A stretch of DNA of 64,000 nt from Streptomyces asoensis. Lineage in GTDB: Bacteria; Actinomycetota; Actinomycetes; Streptomycetales; Streptomycetaceae. Both the position numbers and the translations under genes were made by a program. Location of the stretch: assembly GCF_013085465.1 (NCBI RefSeq), contig NZ_CP049838.1:2666001-2730000 (forward strand), read 5' to 3'. Below the pieces are notes generated by a model that ran no database searches, was not told the origin of the DNA, and worked only from the letters and a program-made list of their open reading frames with translations. Shown here in pieces: positions 34,702-45,220 of this stretch. Positions within the stretch are counted from its first letter, which is position 1, and each line of letters opens with the position of its first letter.

Positions 34702-35037
34702 TCAGATCTCGCCCCGCAGTTTGGCGAGCGCCTCGGCGAGGATCGCCTCGCCGTCCGCGTCGCTGCGCCGCTCCCGCACATAGGCGAGGTGCGTCTTGTA
34801 GGGCTCGGTTCGCGGCGGGGCCGGGGGGTTGTCCCGGTCCTGCCCGGCGGGAAAGCCGCAGCGCGGGCAGTCCCAGGTCTCGGGAACCTGCGCGTCGCTG
34901 GCGAAGCTGGGCACCGTCTCGTGTCCGTTGGAGCACCAGAAGGAGATGCGCAGACGCGGCGCGGACTCGCCCCGCTCGGCCTCGCCCATCGGCCCCGCCC
35001 CGACCCGGCTTCCTCGGATCGCGTTGCCACTTGCCAC
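34702..35037 (-). CDS. rbpA: RbpA-family RNA polymerase-binding protein
   Basis: A 111-residue protein with the RbpA layout: an N-terminal arm (AIRGSRVGAGPMGEAERGES, like RbpA RGSRLG), a core domain with Cys pairs (ISFWCSNGHETV and TWDCPRCGFP) that could bind zinc, and a C-terminal sigma-interacting helix region (EPYKTHLAYVRERRSDADGE, then LAEALAKLRGEI). RbpA proteins bind RNA polymerase holoenzyme and stabilise open complexes with vegetative sigma factors, and affect rifampicin tolerance. Streptomyces carries paralogues, and this one differs from the classic RbpA in the core, so it may be the RbpB-type copy. It has its own promoter. Confidence 0.8.
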   Translation of the reverse strand: MASGNAIRGSRVGAGPMGEAERGESAPRLRISFWCSNGHETVPSFASDAQVPETWDCPRCGFPAGQDRDNPPAPPRTEPYKTHLAYVRERRSDADGEAILAEALAKLRGEI

Positions 35038-35103
35038 GGTCGTAACTCCCTGCGTGATGGTGCCGCAAAGCGAGTCGGCGTTTCGCTTCGCTGCGAGCGC
35101 CTC

Positions 35104-35132
35104 AGTCTACGTAAGGCCCAACGCGCGTCCAG
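35104..35132 (-). promoter_or_regulatory. Candidate vegetative promoter of the RbpA-family gene
   Basis: On the minus strand CTGGAC (35132-35127), 17 bases, then TAGACT (35109-35104) fits a HrdB-type promoter with transcription starting near 35097 and a leader of about 60 bases. A SigR-type GGAAT/GTT promoter was looked for and not found. Confidence 0.45.
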
Positions 35133-35248
35133 TGATTGGAGTTACAGCTTCCACACCTAGACGCAAGCCCCATGATAGGCCGCGCTCAGCTGCGCGTACC
35201 GAACATGGGGCCTTACGTACCGGAATGTGCGTGACTGTGCGAAGCTGA

Positions 35249-35485
35249 TCAGCTGTTCGTCTTCATGACGATGCCGAGAACGATGATGCAGGCGAACCAC
35301 AGCAGACCGATCACGACGGTGATGCGGTCGAGGTTGCGCTCGGCGACCGAGGAGCCGCCGACGGAGGACTGCATGCCGCCACCGAACATGTCGGAGAGGC
35401 CGCCGCCCTTCCCCTTGTGCATCAGCACCAGCAGCATCAGCAGCAGGCTGAAGACGATCAGGGCGATCGAGAACCCCAAAACCAC
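35249..35485 (-). CDS. secG: Preprotein translocase subunit SecG
   Basis: A 78-residue protein with two transmembrane helices (LGFSIALIVFSLLLMLLVLM and ITVVIGLLWFACIIVLGIVM) joined by the SecG loop HKGKGGGLSDMFGGGMQSSV. It is an accessory subunit of the SecYEG channel. GTG at 35485 is chosen because the conserved protein starts VVLGFS; the longer frame adds an unrelated Ser/Glu stretch. It follows tpiA in the same direction, with a hairpin between them. Confidence 0.93.
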   Translation of the reverse strand: MVLGFSIALIVFSLLLMLLVLMHKGKGGGLSDMFGGGMQSSVGGSSVAERNLDRITVVIGLLWFACIIVLGIVMKTNS

Positions 35486-35528
35486 GGCTGGACCAACTTC
35501 CTCGGATTCGGATGACGCGGACGAACGA

Positions 35529-35559
35529 CGGGGGCATAGCGACAACCGCTATGCCCCCG
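35529..35559. terminator. Hairpin after tpiA
   Basis: A 13-bp perfect stem (35529-35541 with 35547-35559) and five-base loop lies between tpiA and secG. It would attenuate or end the tpiA transcript before secG. Confidence 0.65.
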
Positions 35560-35603
35560 CAAGGGTACGACGGATCGCCGCTACCGCATACTCACAGCTC
35601 GGA

Positions 35604-36380
35604 TCACTGGTCGCGGAAGCGCACGATCTTGACGAACTCGTCGGCGTCCAGCGAGGCACCGCCGACCAGCGCGCCGTCGATGTCGGCCTGCGCCATGATC
35701 TCGGCGACGTTGCCGGACTTCACGGAGCCGCCGTACTGGATGCGGACCTTGTCGGCCAGCTCCTGGGTGTAGAGCTCGGCGAGCTTGCCGCGGATGGCGG
35801 CGCAGACCTCCTGCGCGTCCTCGGCGCCGCAGACCTTGCCGGTGCCGATGGCCCAGACGGGCTCGTAGGCGATCACGATCGTCTCGGCCTGCTCGGCCGG
35901 AAGATCCTTCAGACCGCCCTCGACCTGGGTGAGGGTGTGGGAGACGTGGTTGCCCGCCTCGCGGACGTCCAGCTCCTCACCGACGCACAGGATCGGGGTC
36001 AGGCCGTGCTTGTAGGCGGCCTTGACCTTGGCGTTCACGAGCTCGTCGGTCTCGTTGTGGTACTGGCGGCGCTCGGAGTGGCCGATCGCCACGAACGTGC
36101 ACTTCAGCTTGGCGAGCATCGGGCCGGAGATCTCGCCGGTGTAGGCGCCGGAATCCTGCGCCGAGATGTCCTGGGCGCCGTACTTGATCTTCAGCTTGTC
36201 GCCGTCGACCAGGGTCTGTACGGAGCGCAGGTCGGTGAAGGGCGGCAGGACGGCGACCTCGACGGCCTCGTGGTCCTTGTCGGCCAGGGCGAAGGCGAGC
36301 TTCTGGACGTGGGCGATGGCCTCGAGGTGGTTGAGGTTCATCTTCCAGTTGCCCGCCATCAGCGGCGTGCGAGTGGTCAT
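35604..36380 (-). CDS. tpiA: Triosephosphate isomerase
   Basis: A 258-residue TIM-barrel enzyme. Catalytic residues are visible: Asn11 and Lys13 (AGNWKMNL), His101 (IGHSERRQ) and the Glu of [11 protein letters not shown] near 173. The phosphate loop is VKSGNVAE and [10 protein letters not shown]. It interconverts dihydroxyacetone phosphate and glyceraldehyde 3-phosphate. It lies six bases after pgk and is surely co-transcribed with it. Confidence 0.97.
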   Translation of the reverse strand: MTTRTPLMAGNWKMNLNHLEAIAHVQKLAFALADKDHEAVEVAVLPPFTDLRSVQTLVDGDKLKIKYGAQDISAQDSGAYTGEISGPMLAKLKCTFVAIGHSERRQYHNETDELVNAKVKAAYKHGLTPILCVGEELDVREAGNHVSHTLTQVEGGLKDLPAEQAETIVIAYEPVWAIGTGKVCGAEDAQEVCAAIRGKLAELYTQELADKVRIQYGGSVKSGNVAEIMAQADIDGALVGGASLDADEFVKIVRFRDQ

Positions 36381-36386
36381 GCGGGG

Positions 36387-37598
36387 TCAGCCCTCCAGTG
36401 CGGCGAGGCCGGGGAGCGTCTTGCCCTCGAGGTATTCGAGGGAGGCGCCACCACCGGTCGAGATGTGGCCGAATGCGTTCTCGTCGAAGCCCAGGAGGCG
36501 GACGGCCGCGGCGGAGTCGCCGCCGCCGACGACCGTGAAGGCCGGGGAGTCGATGAGGGCCTGGGCGACCGCCTTGGTGCCCTCGGCGTAGTCGGGGTGC
36601 TCGAAGACGCCCATGGGGCCGTTCCAGAAGACGGTGCCGGCGTCGGCGAGCTTCGAGGCGTACAGCTTGCGGGACTCGGGACCGATGTCCAGCCCCATCT
36701 GGTCACCGGGGATCGCGCCCGCGGTGACGGTGGTGGGGTTCGTCGGGGCCTTGGCCTTCAGGTCCGGGAACCCGGTGGAGACGAGGACGTCGACGGGCAG
36801 GACCAGCTCGACGCCGGTCTTCTCCGCGCGCTCGATGTACTCCCGTACGGCCGGGAGCTGGTCCTCCTGGAGGAGCGAGACGCCGATCTCGTGGCCCTGG
36901 GCCTTGAGGAAGGTGTAGGCCATGCCGCCGCCGATCAGGATGCGGTCGGCCTTGCCGAGCAGCTGGTCGATGACGGCGAGCTTGTCGGAGACCTTGGCGC
37001 CGCCGAGGGCGACGACGTAGGGCCGCTTGACGTCCTCGGTGAGCTTCTTCAGGACGCCGACCTCGGTGGCGATCAGGAAGCCGGCCGCGTGCGGCAGCCG
37101 CGCCGGGAGGTCGTAGACGGAGGCGTGCTTGCGGTGCACCGCCCCGAACCCGTCACCGACGTAGAGGTCGGCGAGTTCGGCGAGCCGGTCGGCGAAGGCG
37201 CCGCGCTCGGCGTCGTCCTTGCTGGTCTCGCCCGCGTTGAAGCGCAGGTTCTCGATGACGGCGACCTGGCCGTCGGTGAGGCCCGCGACCGTGGACCGCG
37301 CGGACTCGCCGACCGTGTCGGTCGCGAAGGCCACGGCGGAGCCGAGGAGTTCACCCAGCCGGGCGGCGGCGGAGGCGAGGGAGAAGGCCGGGTCCGGCGC
37401 ACCCTTGGGACGGCCGAGGTGCGAGGCGACGACCACCTTGGCGCCCGCGTCCGCGAGGGCCTTGACGGTGGGCAGGACGGCGCGGATACGACCGTCGTCG
37501 GTGATGGTGGCGCCGTCGAGCGGCACATTGAGGTCGGCGCGGACGAAGACCCGCTTGCCTGCGACGCCTTCGGCGAGAAGTTCGTCGATCGTCTTCAT
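36387..37598 (-). CDS. pgk: Phosphoglycerate kinase
   Basis: A 403-residue two-domain kinase making ATP in glycolysis. N-terminal motif: KRVFVRADLNVPLDG. Others are VVVASHLGRPKGAPDPAFSL (substrate-binding His and Arg), VALGGAKVSDKLAVIDQLL, MAYTFLKAQGHEIG and the C-terminal VVGGGDSAAAVRLLGFDE. ATG at 37598 begins MKTIDELL, with CAGGAGC about ten bases upstream. A terminator lies between gap and pgk, so pgk-tpiA probably has its own promoter as well. Confidence 0.97.
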   Translation of the reverse strand: MKTIDELLAEGVAGKRVFVRADLNVPLDGATITDDGRIRAVLPTVKALADAGAKVVVASHLGRPKGAPDPAFSLASAAARLGELLGSAVAFATDTVGESARSTVAGLTDGQVAVIENLRFNAGETSKDDAERGAFADRLAELADLYVGDGFGAVHRKHASVYDLPARLPHAAGFLIATEVGVLKKLTEDVKRPYVVALGGAKVSDKLAVIDQLLGKADRILIGGGMAYTFLKAQGHEIGVSLLQEDQLPAVREYIERAEKTGVELVLPVDVLVSTGFPDLKAKAPTNPTTVTAGAIPGDQMGLDIGPESRKLYASKLADAGTVFWNGPMGVFEHPDYAEGTKAVAQALIDSPAFTVVGGGDSAAAVRLLGFDENAFGHISTGGGASLEYLEGKTLPGLAALEG

Positions 37599-37684
37599 TA
37601 CGGGGGCTCCTGAGGAGGGCTCGTGGTGCTCGTGATCGCTCGTGCTCGCCGGCGACCAGGAGGAAGGCTGATCCGTACGTGCGT

Positions 37685-37724
37685 CAGGGCTCGGGCGGCG
37701 CGTCCCTGCGCCGCCCGAGCCCTG
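37685..37724. terminator. Hairpin between gap and pgk
   Basis: A perfect 17-bp GC-rich stem (37685-37701 with 37708-37724) and six-base loop follows the gap stop on the minus strand. It could lower readthrough into pgk-tpiA. Confidence 0.75.
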
Positions 37725-37753
37725 CACTCACATCAAGGTGCCTGATCCGACGA

Positions 37754-38791
<1,038 letters not shown>

Positions 38792-38892
38792 CTATGCGGT
38801 GCCGGCGAGCTGTATTTGGGATGTCCCCGACCAACCCCGACCCTACCTCTCCGAGGCCGCCGGAGTGACATCGACTTCGCCCATACACGGCA

Positions 38893-38930
38893 GGGCGGTC
38901 CGTACCCGCCAGTAGGGGTACGGACCGCCC
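38893..38930. terminator. Hairpin downstream of the M14 peptidase gene
   Basis: A perfect 15-bp stem (38893-38907 with 38916-38930) and eight-base loop lies after the peptidase stop on the minus strand and before the gap promoter. Confidence 0.7.
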
Positions 38931-38993
38931 GGACCGGAAGGCCCGATCGCTCGATGTGATTACGAACTGTCACACGGAGTTGACAGCCGTTCT

Positions 38994-41948
38994 TCAGCTC
39001 TCAAGTGAGGCGAGTGCCTTTCCGATGAGCGCGACACGGTCGGCCGCCGCGGTGACGTGCTCCAGACCGAAGCCCAGCAGCACGGTGTCGTCGGTGGTGA
39101 CCGCTCCGTACGTCTGGAAGAGGGCGCCGGTGCGCGTCCAGTCCTTCAGGACGGCCGGGCTGCCCGCGGGCGGACCCACGACCTGCCAGGCGCCGAGCGA
39201 CGTCTCGAAGCCCTCGGTCCCGGTGGCGGAGCCGCCGACGACCAGCGAGGTGTCGTCCACGAGGACGCCGTGGCCGCCGCTGCCGGGGTCGGTGACGTAG
39301 GCGATCGAGACCTCGACCTGCTTGCCCGCGTAACCGCTCAGGTCGAAGTTCACCTGCTGCCAGCCGCTGGAGGCGCCGGTGAGGGCGTTCCAGGAGCCGG
39401 TGCTGCCGGTCGCGGTGCAGTCGCCCGCACCGAGGGTGAGGTAGTGCCGCAGCCACGGGTGCTCGCCGATGTAGAAGCCGCCGCCGCACTCCGCGGGGAC
39501 GGCGGTGCTGGTGGCGCCGCCCGCCTCGGGGAGCGTCGTCCAGTCGTCGGCGCCGACCGTGTGGATCTCGACGATCGCGTTGTCGTAGCCGGGCTCGGTG
39601 TCCCACAGCAGCTGGGTGCGCAGGGCCGGCTTGCTCGCCGCGCCGACCCCGGTGAGGTCGATGGTGCGGGTGAGACGCTTGTAGCCGTCGTCGGTGTGCA
39701 CGGCGGCGGCCATGTACGAGCCCGTGAACGGCCCGTACGGGTTGACCGTCCCGGCGAACCGACCGGCTCCCGCGCTGGCGAACTGCGGGTACGCGCCCGC
39801 CGGCAGCTCGTCCGAGGTGACGCCGTACGTGCCCGCCCTGTCGAGCGGGTTGCCGGTCGCCGGGCCGAGGGCCCCGCCGGCACCGCCGAGCTTGCCGGAG
39901 CCGGTGAAGCCGGTGGCGCCGGGGGTCGACGTACGGGAGTAGGCGCCCAGGTAGTACTGGCTGAAGTCGTTCGACGGGGTGCCGTCACCGAGGTCGACGT
40001 TGCCGCCGGCCAGCTCGCCCGCCTCGATCAGCTTGCCGCCCTCGTTGAGGAAGGCGCGCAGTTCGAGCTGGGTCGGATTGCCGGGGACGCTCGCGCCCGT
40101 GTAGTGGACGACGGTGTCGAAGTGGCTCAGCACGCCGAGCGCGTCGGGTGCGCCCTGAGAGGCGACGTCCCAGACGATCGCCTTGCGGCCGTTGGCCTTC
40201 AGCGCGTCGACGTAGGTCTGCGCCTGTGTGGCGGCCGTGCCTTCCTCGGCCACGACGAGGGTGTCGGCCTTGGGCCGCGCGGCGATCGTGTAGGTGAAGT
40301 GCGCGCTGGAGACCTTCTTGCCGTTCTTGGTCTCGCCGGTGAACCACACCTCGACCTTGTCGCCCGGTTCGCCGTCCTGCACCTTGGCCCGGTACTCGTC
40401 GTAGTAGAGGTTGTCGTCACCGCCGAAGATCTCGCCGCCCTTCCAGGCCTTGAGCGCCTGGTCCCAGGTACGGCCGCCGTTGACGCGGTACTTGAGCTCC
40501 TTGTCGCGGATCGCCTTGCGGGCGACGACGGAGACCTCCTGGTCGGCGCCGCGCGAGTACGAGGTGGTGAACGGCGCCGGGGTGAAGTCGGCGGCGGCCA
40601 GACCGACCGAGGACTTCGGCTGGTCGGGCTGCGCGGCGGACTCCGCGACGGAGAGCGCGAAGGGCACGTTCTTGGCGAACTCGTCCTGGATCAGCTTCTC
40701 GTCGTCGGGGAAGTTGAAGCCCGACTGGCAGTCGGCGGCGTTCCACTGGTCGTTCGGGTCGATGTTCGACGCGGTCTGGCAGGTCGACATCTCGGGGGTG
40801 AACATCGCCGCGCCGTTGACGTTCGCCGCGTGCCCGTCGGCCTCGCCGTTGGTCGTGTACAACTCCGAGGAGACCTGCGGGTGGTAGCCCGGGATCGCGG
40901 AGTTGTCGGGGGTGCCGGCGAGCGCCTTGTAGACGACGTCGTCGGGGGTGTCGGTCGCAACCTGCCAGCCGACGCCGTAGAGCAGCAGCTCGGCGGCGGA
41001 GTGGTAGTTGATGCCGTACGTGAACCCGATCCGCTTCTCGAAGGCGTCGAGCGCCCGGGTCTCGGGTTCGGAGCCGGGGCTCGCGCCGCGGTAGGTCTGG
41101 CTGGTGGGGTTCGGGGACGAACCCTCGTCGTCGTAGCCCCACTTGTAGGGGAAGTTGCGGTTGAGGTCGACGCCGTCGCCGGTGGAGATCACGCCGTCGC
41201 CGTTGACGTCCCGCAGGTTCTTGCGCCAGAGGCGGTTGTCGGTGTTCTCGAAGGTGTAGTCGTAGCCGTCGGGGTTGGCCGACAGGACGAACCACAGCTC
41301 GCTGGAGTCGACGATCTTCTTGACGCGCTGGTCGGTCTTGTAGGTGTCCAGGTAGTAGTGCATCAGCCGCCGGGTCATCTCCGGGGTGATCCACTCCCGC
41401 GCGTGCTGGTTGGACATGTAGAGGACCGAGGGCTTGGAACCGTCCTCGGACTTCTTCGCGTTCTTGGTCAGTTTGAGCGCGAGGATGTCCTGGCCTTCGA
41501 CCGTCTTGCCGATGGAGACGACCTTGGTGAGGCCCGGGTTCTCCTGGGCGGTGCGGAGGATCTCCTCCTGGAGACCGCCGCTGCCGCTGTACGGCCGGAA
41601 CACACCGTCGGCGGCGGCCTCGACGCGGTTCTCCGCCTTGGCCGAAAGAGTGTGCTCGGTGAGGGCGACGCCCTGCTTCTCGAGCTTCTTCGCCTGCTTG
41701 TCGGTGAGGTAGACCTCGACCGTCGCGGTGCCCTTCTCGGGCGCCTGCTCGCTGAGTTCGTGACCGTCCTGGCCGGCCGCCAGCAGCAGGGGTACCTGCT
41801 GCTTGGTGACCTCGGCGCGGAAGACCTTGACCTCGTCCGCGTCGGGTTTCGGTGTGGTGCCGGGCTGTGCCTGGGCGATGGGTGCGAGTGCCGCTCCGCC
41901 GAGCAGCAGCGCGCCGACAGCGAGGATCGATCTCGCTCTTCGTCTCAT
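38994..41948 (-). CDS. Secreted M14 zinc carboxypeptidase with C-terminal accessory domains
   Basis: This is a 984-residue protein. It has a signal peptide (MRRRARSILAVGALLLGGAA, cleavage near AQA-QP), a propeptide-like region (about 30-115), and the M14 catalytic domain (about 118-460). Zinc ligands are His182 and Glu185 in NQHAREWITPE and His316 in INYHSAAELLLYG; the catalytic Glu is Glu386 in MFTPEMST. Long C-terminal regions follow: a beta-type segment (470-575), a region resembling a glutamine-amidotransferase-like fold (585-760) and a final jelly-roll-like part (760-930) that may bind substrate. It degrades extracellular protein or peptides. It is single, with its own terminator; the start at 41948 gives the complete signal peptide. 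Confidence 0.93.
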   Translation of the reverse strand: MRRRARSILAVGALLLGGAALAPIAQAQPGTTPKPDADEVKVFRAEVTKQQVPLLLAAGQDGHELSEQAPEKGTATVEVYLTDKQAKKLEKQGVALTEHTLSAKAENRVEAAADGVFRPYSGSGGLQEEILRTAQENPGLTKVVSIGKTVEGQDILALKLTKNAKKSEDGSKPSVLYMSNQHAREWITPEMTRRLMHYYLDTYKTDQRVKKIVDSSELWFVLSANPDGYDYTFENTDNRLWRKNLRDVNGDGVISTGDGVDLNRNFPYKWGYDDEGSSPNPTSQTYRGASPGSEPETRALDAFEKRIGFTYGINYHSAAELLLYGVGWQVATDTPDDVVYKALAGTPDNSAIPGYHPQVSSELYTTNGEADGHAANVNGAAMFTPEMSTCQTASNIDPNDQWNAADCQSGFNFPDDEKLIQDEFAKNVPFALSVAESAAQPDQPKSSVGLAAADFTPAPFTTSYSRGADQEVSVVARKAIRDKELKYRVNGGRTWDQALKAWKGGEIFGGDDNLYYDEYRAKVQDGEPGDKVEVWFTGETKNGKKVSSAHFTYTIAARPKADTLVVAEEGTAATQAQTYVDALKANGRKAIVWDVASQGAPDALGVLSHFDTVVHYTGASVPGNPTQLELRAFLNEGGKLIEAGELAGGNVDLGDGTPSNDFSQYYLGAYSRTSTPGATGFTGSGKLGGAGGALGPATGNPLDRAGTYGVTSDELPAGAYPQFASAGAGRFAGTVNPYGPFTGSYMAAAVHTDDGYKRLTRTIDLTGVGAASKPALRTQLLWDTEPGYDNAIVEIHTVGADDWTTLPEAGGATSTAVPAECGGGFYIGEHPWLRHYLTLGAGDCTATGSTGSWNALTGASSGWQQVNFDLSGYAGKQVEVSIAYVTDPGSGGHGVLVDDTSLVVGGSATGTEGFETSLGAWQVVGPPAGSPAVLKDWTRTGALFQTYGAVTTDDTVLLGFGLEHVTAAADRVALIGKALASLES

Positions 41949-42039
41949 GAACCCCCCTAGCGTGAGTTCGCCCCAGCAGCGAACTCTGCCAGGCTCATGA
42001 CAGTTCATGATCCAGTCAAGAGCGCCTCAAAGCCACGCA

Positions 42040-42081
42040 AACGCCGGTGGTGTCACCCAAAGGGGTGACACCACCGGCGTT
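42040..42081. terminator. whiA terminator
   Basis: A perfect 19-bp stem (42040-42058 with 42063-42081) and four-base loop lies just downstream of whiA on the minus strand and ends the uvrC-rapZ-yvcK-whiA series. Confidence 0.85.
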
Positions 42082-42108
42082 CTGAAGAGCCATCAGCAGG
42101 GCCGTCGG

Positions 42109-43098
42109 TCAGCCGACCAGATTGTCGGCGAGCTCGTCGCTGAGGTTGGCGTCCGTGCCCGCGATGCCGAGGTCGGAGGCCCGCTTGTCGGCCATCGCCA
42201 GCAGCCGGCGGATCCGTCCGGCGACCGCGTCCTTCGTCAGCGGCGGGTCGGCGAGCGCGCCCAGCTCCTCCAGGGAGGCCTGCTTGTGGTCCATACGGAG
42301 CCGGCCGGCCGCCGCGAGGTGCTCGGGCACCTCGTCACCGAGGATCTCCAGGGCGCGCTGGACACGGGCCCCGGCGGCGACGGCCGCACGCGCCGAGCGG
42401 CGCAGGTTGGCGTCGTCGAAGTTCGCGAGACGGTTCGCCGTGGCCCGCACCTCGCGGCGCATCCGGCGCTCCTCCCAGGCCAGCACCGACTCGTGCGCGC
42501 CCAGCCGGGTGAGCAGCGCGCCGATCGCGTCGCCGTCACGGACCACGACCCGGTCGACCCCGCGCACCTCACGGGCCTTCGCCGCGATGGACAGCCGGCG
42601 GGCGGCGCCGACCAGCGCCAGCGCGGCCTCCGGGCCAGGGCAGGTCACCTCCAGGGAGGACGAGCGGCCGGGCTCGGTGAGCGAGCCGTGCGCCAGGAAG
42701 GCCCCGCGCCAGGCCGCCTCCGCGTCACAGGTCGCGCCGGAGACCACCTGCGGGGGCAGACCCCGGATCGGACGGCCACGGCCGTCGACGAGTCCCGTCT
42801 GCCGGGCCAGCTGGTCACCGCCCGCGACCACCCGCACCACATAGCGCGAGCCGCGGCGCAGACCGCCCGGGGCCATCACGATCAGCTCCGAGCTGTGGCC
42901 GAAGATCTCCAGGATGTCCCGCTTGAGCCGGCGGGCCGCCATCGCGGTGTCCAGCTCCGCCTCGATCACGATCCGCCCGCTCACCAGGTGGAGGCCGCCG
43001 GCGAACCGCAGAACGGCGGAGACCTCCGCCTTTCTACAGCAGGTCCGGGTGACGGGGAGCCGGGAAATCTCGTCCTTCACCGCTGCCGTCATCGCCAT
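42109..43098 (-). CDS. whiA: Sporulation regulator WhiA
   Basis: A 329-residue WhiA, which with WhiB controls the switch from aerial growth to sporulation septation in Streptomyces. The N-terminal homing-endonuclease-like (LAGLIDADG fold) domain spans about 1-205 ([32 protein letters not shown]). The C-terminal HTH spans about 225-320 ([40 protein letters not shown]). Endonuclease catalytic residues are not retained. Its 5' end overlaps the yvcK 3' end by ten bases. An in-frame ATG two codons downstream is an alternative start. Confidence 0.96.
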   Translation of the reverse strand: MAMTAAVKDEISRLPVTRTCCRKAEVSAVLRFAGGLHLVSGRIVIEAELDTAMAARRLKRDILEIFGHSSELIVMAPGGLRRGSRYVVRVVAGGDQLARQTGLVDGRGRPIRGLPPQVVSGATCDAEAAWRGAFLAHGSLTEPGRSSSLEVTCPGPEAALALVGAARRLSIAAKAREVRGVDRVVVRDGDAIGALLTRLGAHESVLAWEERRMRREVRATANRLANFDDANLRRSARAAVAAGARVQRALEILGDEVPEHLAAAGRLRMDHKQASLEELGALADPPLTKDAVAGRIRRLLAMADKRASDLGIAGTDANLSDELADNLVG

Positions 43099-44156
43099 GG
43101 GCCGATCCTTCCATGCATCCGAAAAATACGGTCGTACGCGGCAGCCAACAGCTCCGGGTCATGCCTCGGGGTGCCGTCGGGCCGGGCCACCGGCGCCAGC
43201 TCGACCGCGGCCCCGAACCGTTTGGCGGCGTCGGTCAGCGAGTCGCGGTCGGGCACGGCGGCCACGTCGGCCAGCACCACGTCCAGGGCGAGTTTAGGGG
43301 CGTGTCGTCCCAAAACCTCCAAATGACGCTGCGGGGAGAAGCCGTCGGTTTCTCCGGGCTGCGGGGCGAGGTTCAGGGAGAGCACCCGGCGCGCCTTCGT
43401 CTCCATGAGGGCGTCCAGCAGATCGGGCACCAGCAGGTGCGGCATGACCGAGGAGAACCAGGAACCGGGCCCGAGCACCACCCAGTCGGCGTCCAGGACG
43501 GCGTCGACCGCCTCCGGGACGGCCGGCGGGTCGTTCGGCACCAGGTGCACGGACTGCACCTCGCCGGGCGTCAACGCCACCGTCGCCTGTCCCCGGACCG
43601 TGTCGACGTCGTCCGGCCGCTCCGGATCGTGCCCCTTGACCAGCGCCTGGAGCTCCAGCGGTACGGCGGACATGGGCAGCACGCGCCCCTGCGCGCCCAG
43701 CAGCTTGCCGACCAGGTCCAGAGCCTGGACATGGTCGCCGAGCTGCTCCCACAGGGCGACGATCAGCAGATTGCCCACCGCGTGGCCGTTGATCTCGCCC
43801 TGCGACTGGAAACGGTGCTGGATGACCCGGGCCCAGGTCTGGCCCCAGTCGTCGTCACCGCACAGCGCGGCCAGCGCCTTGCGCAGGTCACCGGGCGGCA
43901 GTACGCCCAGCTCCTCACGCAGCCGGCCGCTGGAACCACCGTCGTCGGCCACCGTGACGACGCCGGTGAGGTCGCCCGTGATCCGGCGCAGCGCGGTGAG
44001 CGAGGCGGACAGTCCCATGCCGCCGCCGAGGGCGACGACCTTGGGCTGGGTGCCGCGGCGGCGCGGTTTCCCGCCGCGTGCCTCGACCGGCCGGACCACA
44101 CGCCCGTCGTGGGCGCCCCTGCGCAGTCGGCCGAGCCGTGGAGAACGTCCTGTCAT
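43089..44156 (-). CDS. yvcK: Gluconeogenesis factor YvcK/CuvA family protein
   Basis: A 355-residue Rossmann-like protein of the UDP-N-acetylglucosamine-binding YvcK family, which links carbon source to cell-wall synthesis. [20 protein letters not shown] is the nucleotide-binding start, followed by [40 protein letters not shown], and [19 protein letters not shown]. The first 38 residues are a basic extension ([20 protein letters not shown]). ATG at 44156 overlaps the rapZ stop by four bases. It lies in the conserved rapZ-yvcK-whiA order. Confidence 0.94.
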   Translation of the reverse strand: MTGRSPRLGRLRRGAHDGRVVRPVEARGGKPRRRGTQPKVVALGGGMGLSASLTALRRITGDLTGVVTVADDGGSSGRLREELGVLPPGDLRKALAALCGDDDWGQTWARVIQHRFQSQGEINGHAVGNLLIVALWEQLGDHVQALDLVGKLLGAQGRVLPMSAVPLELQALVKGHDPERPDDVDTVRGQATVALTPGEVQSVHLVPNDPPAVPEAVDAVLDADWVVLGPGSWFSSVMPHLLVPDLLDALMETKARRVLSLNLAPQPGETDGFSPQRHLEVLGRHAPKLALDVVLADVAAVPDRDSLTDAAKRFGAAVELAPVARPDGTPRHDPELLAAAYDRIFRMHGRIGPWR

Positions 44157-45220
44157 TCCCGTCCCATGTCCCGGTGCACGACCACCGTCTCCACGCCCTC
44201 GGCCGCGAGACGCGCGGCGAGCTTCTCCGACATGGCCACCGAGCGGTGCTTGCCGCCCGTACAGCCGACCGCGATGGTCACATAGCGCTTGCCCTCCCGG
44301 CGGTAGCCCGCGGCGACCAGCTGGAGGAGCTCGGCGTACCGGTCGAGGAACTCCTTGGCGCCGGGCTGGTTGAGGACGTACGCGGACACCTCCTCGTTCA
44401 GGCCGGTGTAGGGGCGCAGCTCCGGGACCCAGTGCGGGTTGGGCAGGAAGCGCATGTCCACGACCAGGTCGGCGTCGACCGGCAGGCCGTACTTGAAGCC
44501 GAAGGACATCACGGTGGCCCGCAGCTCGGGCTCCTCGTCACCGGCGAACTGGGCGTCCATCTTGGCGCGCAGTTCGTGCACGTTGAGGCTGGAGGTGTCG
44601 ATCACCAGGTCGGCGTCGCCGCGCAGCTCCCGCAGCAGCTCGCGCTCGGCGTCGATACCGTCGACGATGCGGCCGTCGCCCTGGAGGGGGTGCGGGCGGC
44701 GCACGGACTCGAAGCGGCGCACCAGGGCGTCGTCGGAGGACTCCAGGAAGACGATCCGCCGGGTGACGCTCCTCGACTCGAGGTCGGCGAGGGACTCGCG
44801 GAGGTTGTCGAAGAAGCGCCGGCCGCGGACGTCGACGACGACCGCGATCCGCGCCACGTTGCCCTGGGAGCGGGCGCCCAGCTCCACCATGGTGGGGATC
44901 AGGGCGGGCGGGAGGTTGTCGACGACGAACCAGCCGAGGTCCTCCAGACACTTGGCTGCCGTCGAGCGGCCGGCCCCGGACATGCCGGAGATGATCACCA
45001 GCTCGGGGATGGCCGCATCGGGGATCCCGGGCGGCGTGACGTCCGTACTCACCTGTGCTCCGTCTTCCTGACGTACTTCTTGCTGAGGGCTGTCGGGGAC
45101 CGCGGGGTGCGTGGTGGAATCCTCGCCTGGTTCCCTGGGTCCCTGCTGGGGCGCGGCTGTGGGCACAGTAGTGGGCGCCTGTTCCTGGTCCGCTGTGGGG
45201 TGTGCGTCGTGCTCGGTCAT
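44153..45220 (-). CDS. rapZ: RNase adapter RapZ family protein (P-loop NTPase)
   Basis: A 355-residue RapZ/YvcJ-type protein. After a disordered Pro/Gln/Glu-rich leader (about 1-70), the P-loop is [20 protein letters not shown], followed by [20 protein letters not shown]. The C-terminal ligand-binding domain has [30 protein letters not shown], and [17 protein letters not shown]. In enterobacteria RapZ guides RNase E to glmZ; in Gram-positives its role is less clear. It overlaps uvrC and yvcK by four bases each. The P-loop has Arg where most have Lys (GAGRST), a known RapZ variation. Confidence 0.94.
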   Translation of the reverse strand: MTEHDAHPTADQEQAPTTVPTAAPQQGPREPGEDSTTHPAVPDSPQQEVRQEDGAQVSTDVTPPGIPDAAIPELVIISGMSGAGRSTAAKCLEDLGWFVVDNLPPALIPTMVELGARSQGNVARIAVVVDVRGRRFFDNLRESLADLESRSVTRRIVFLESSDDALVRRFESVRRPHPLQGDGRIVDGIDAERELLRELRGDADLVIDTSSLNVHELRAKMDAQFAGDEEPELRATVMSFGFKYGLPVDADLVVDMRFLPNPHWVPELRPYTGLNEEVSAYVLNQPGAKEFLDRYAELLQLVAAGYRREGKRYVTIAVGCTGGKHRSVAMSEKLAARLAAEGVETVVVHRDMGRE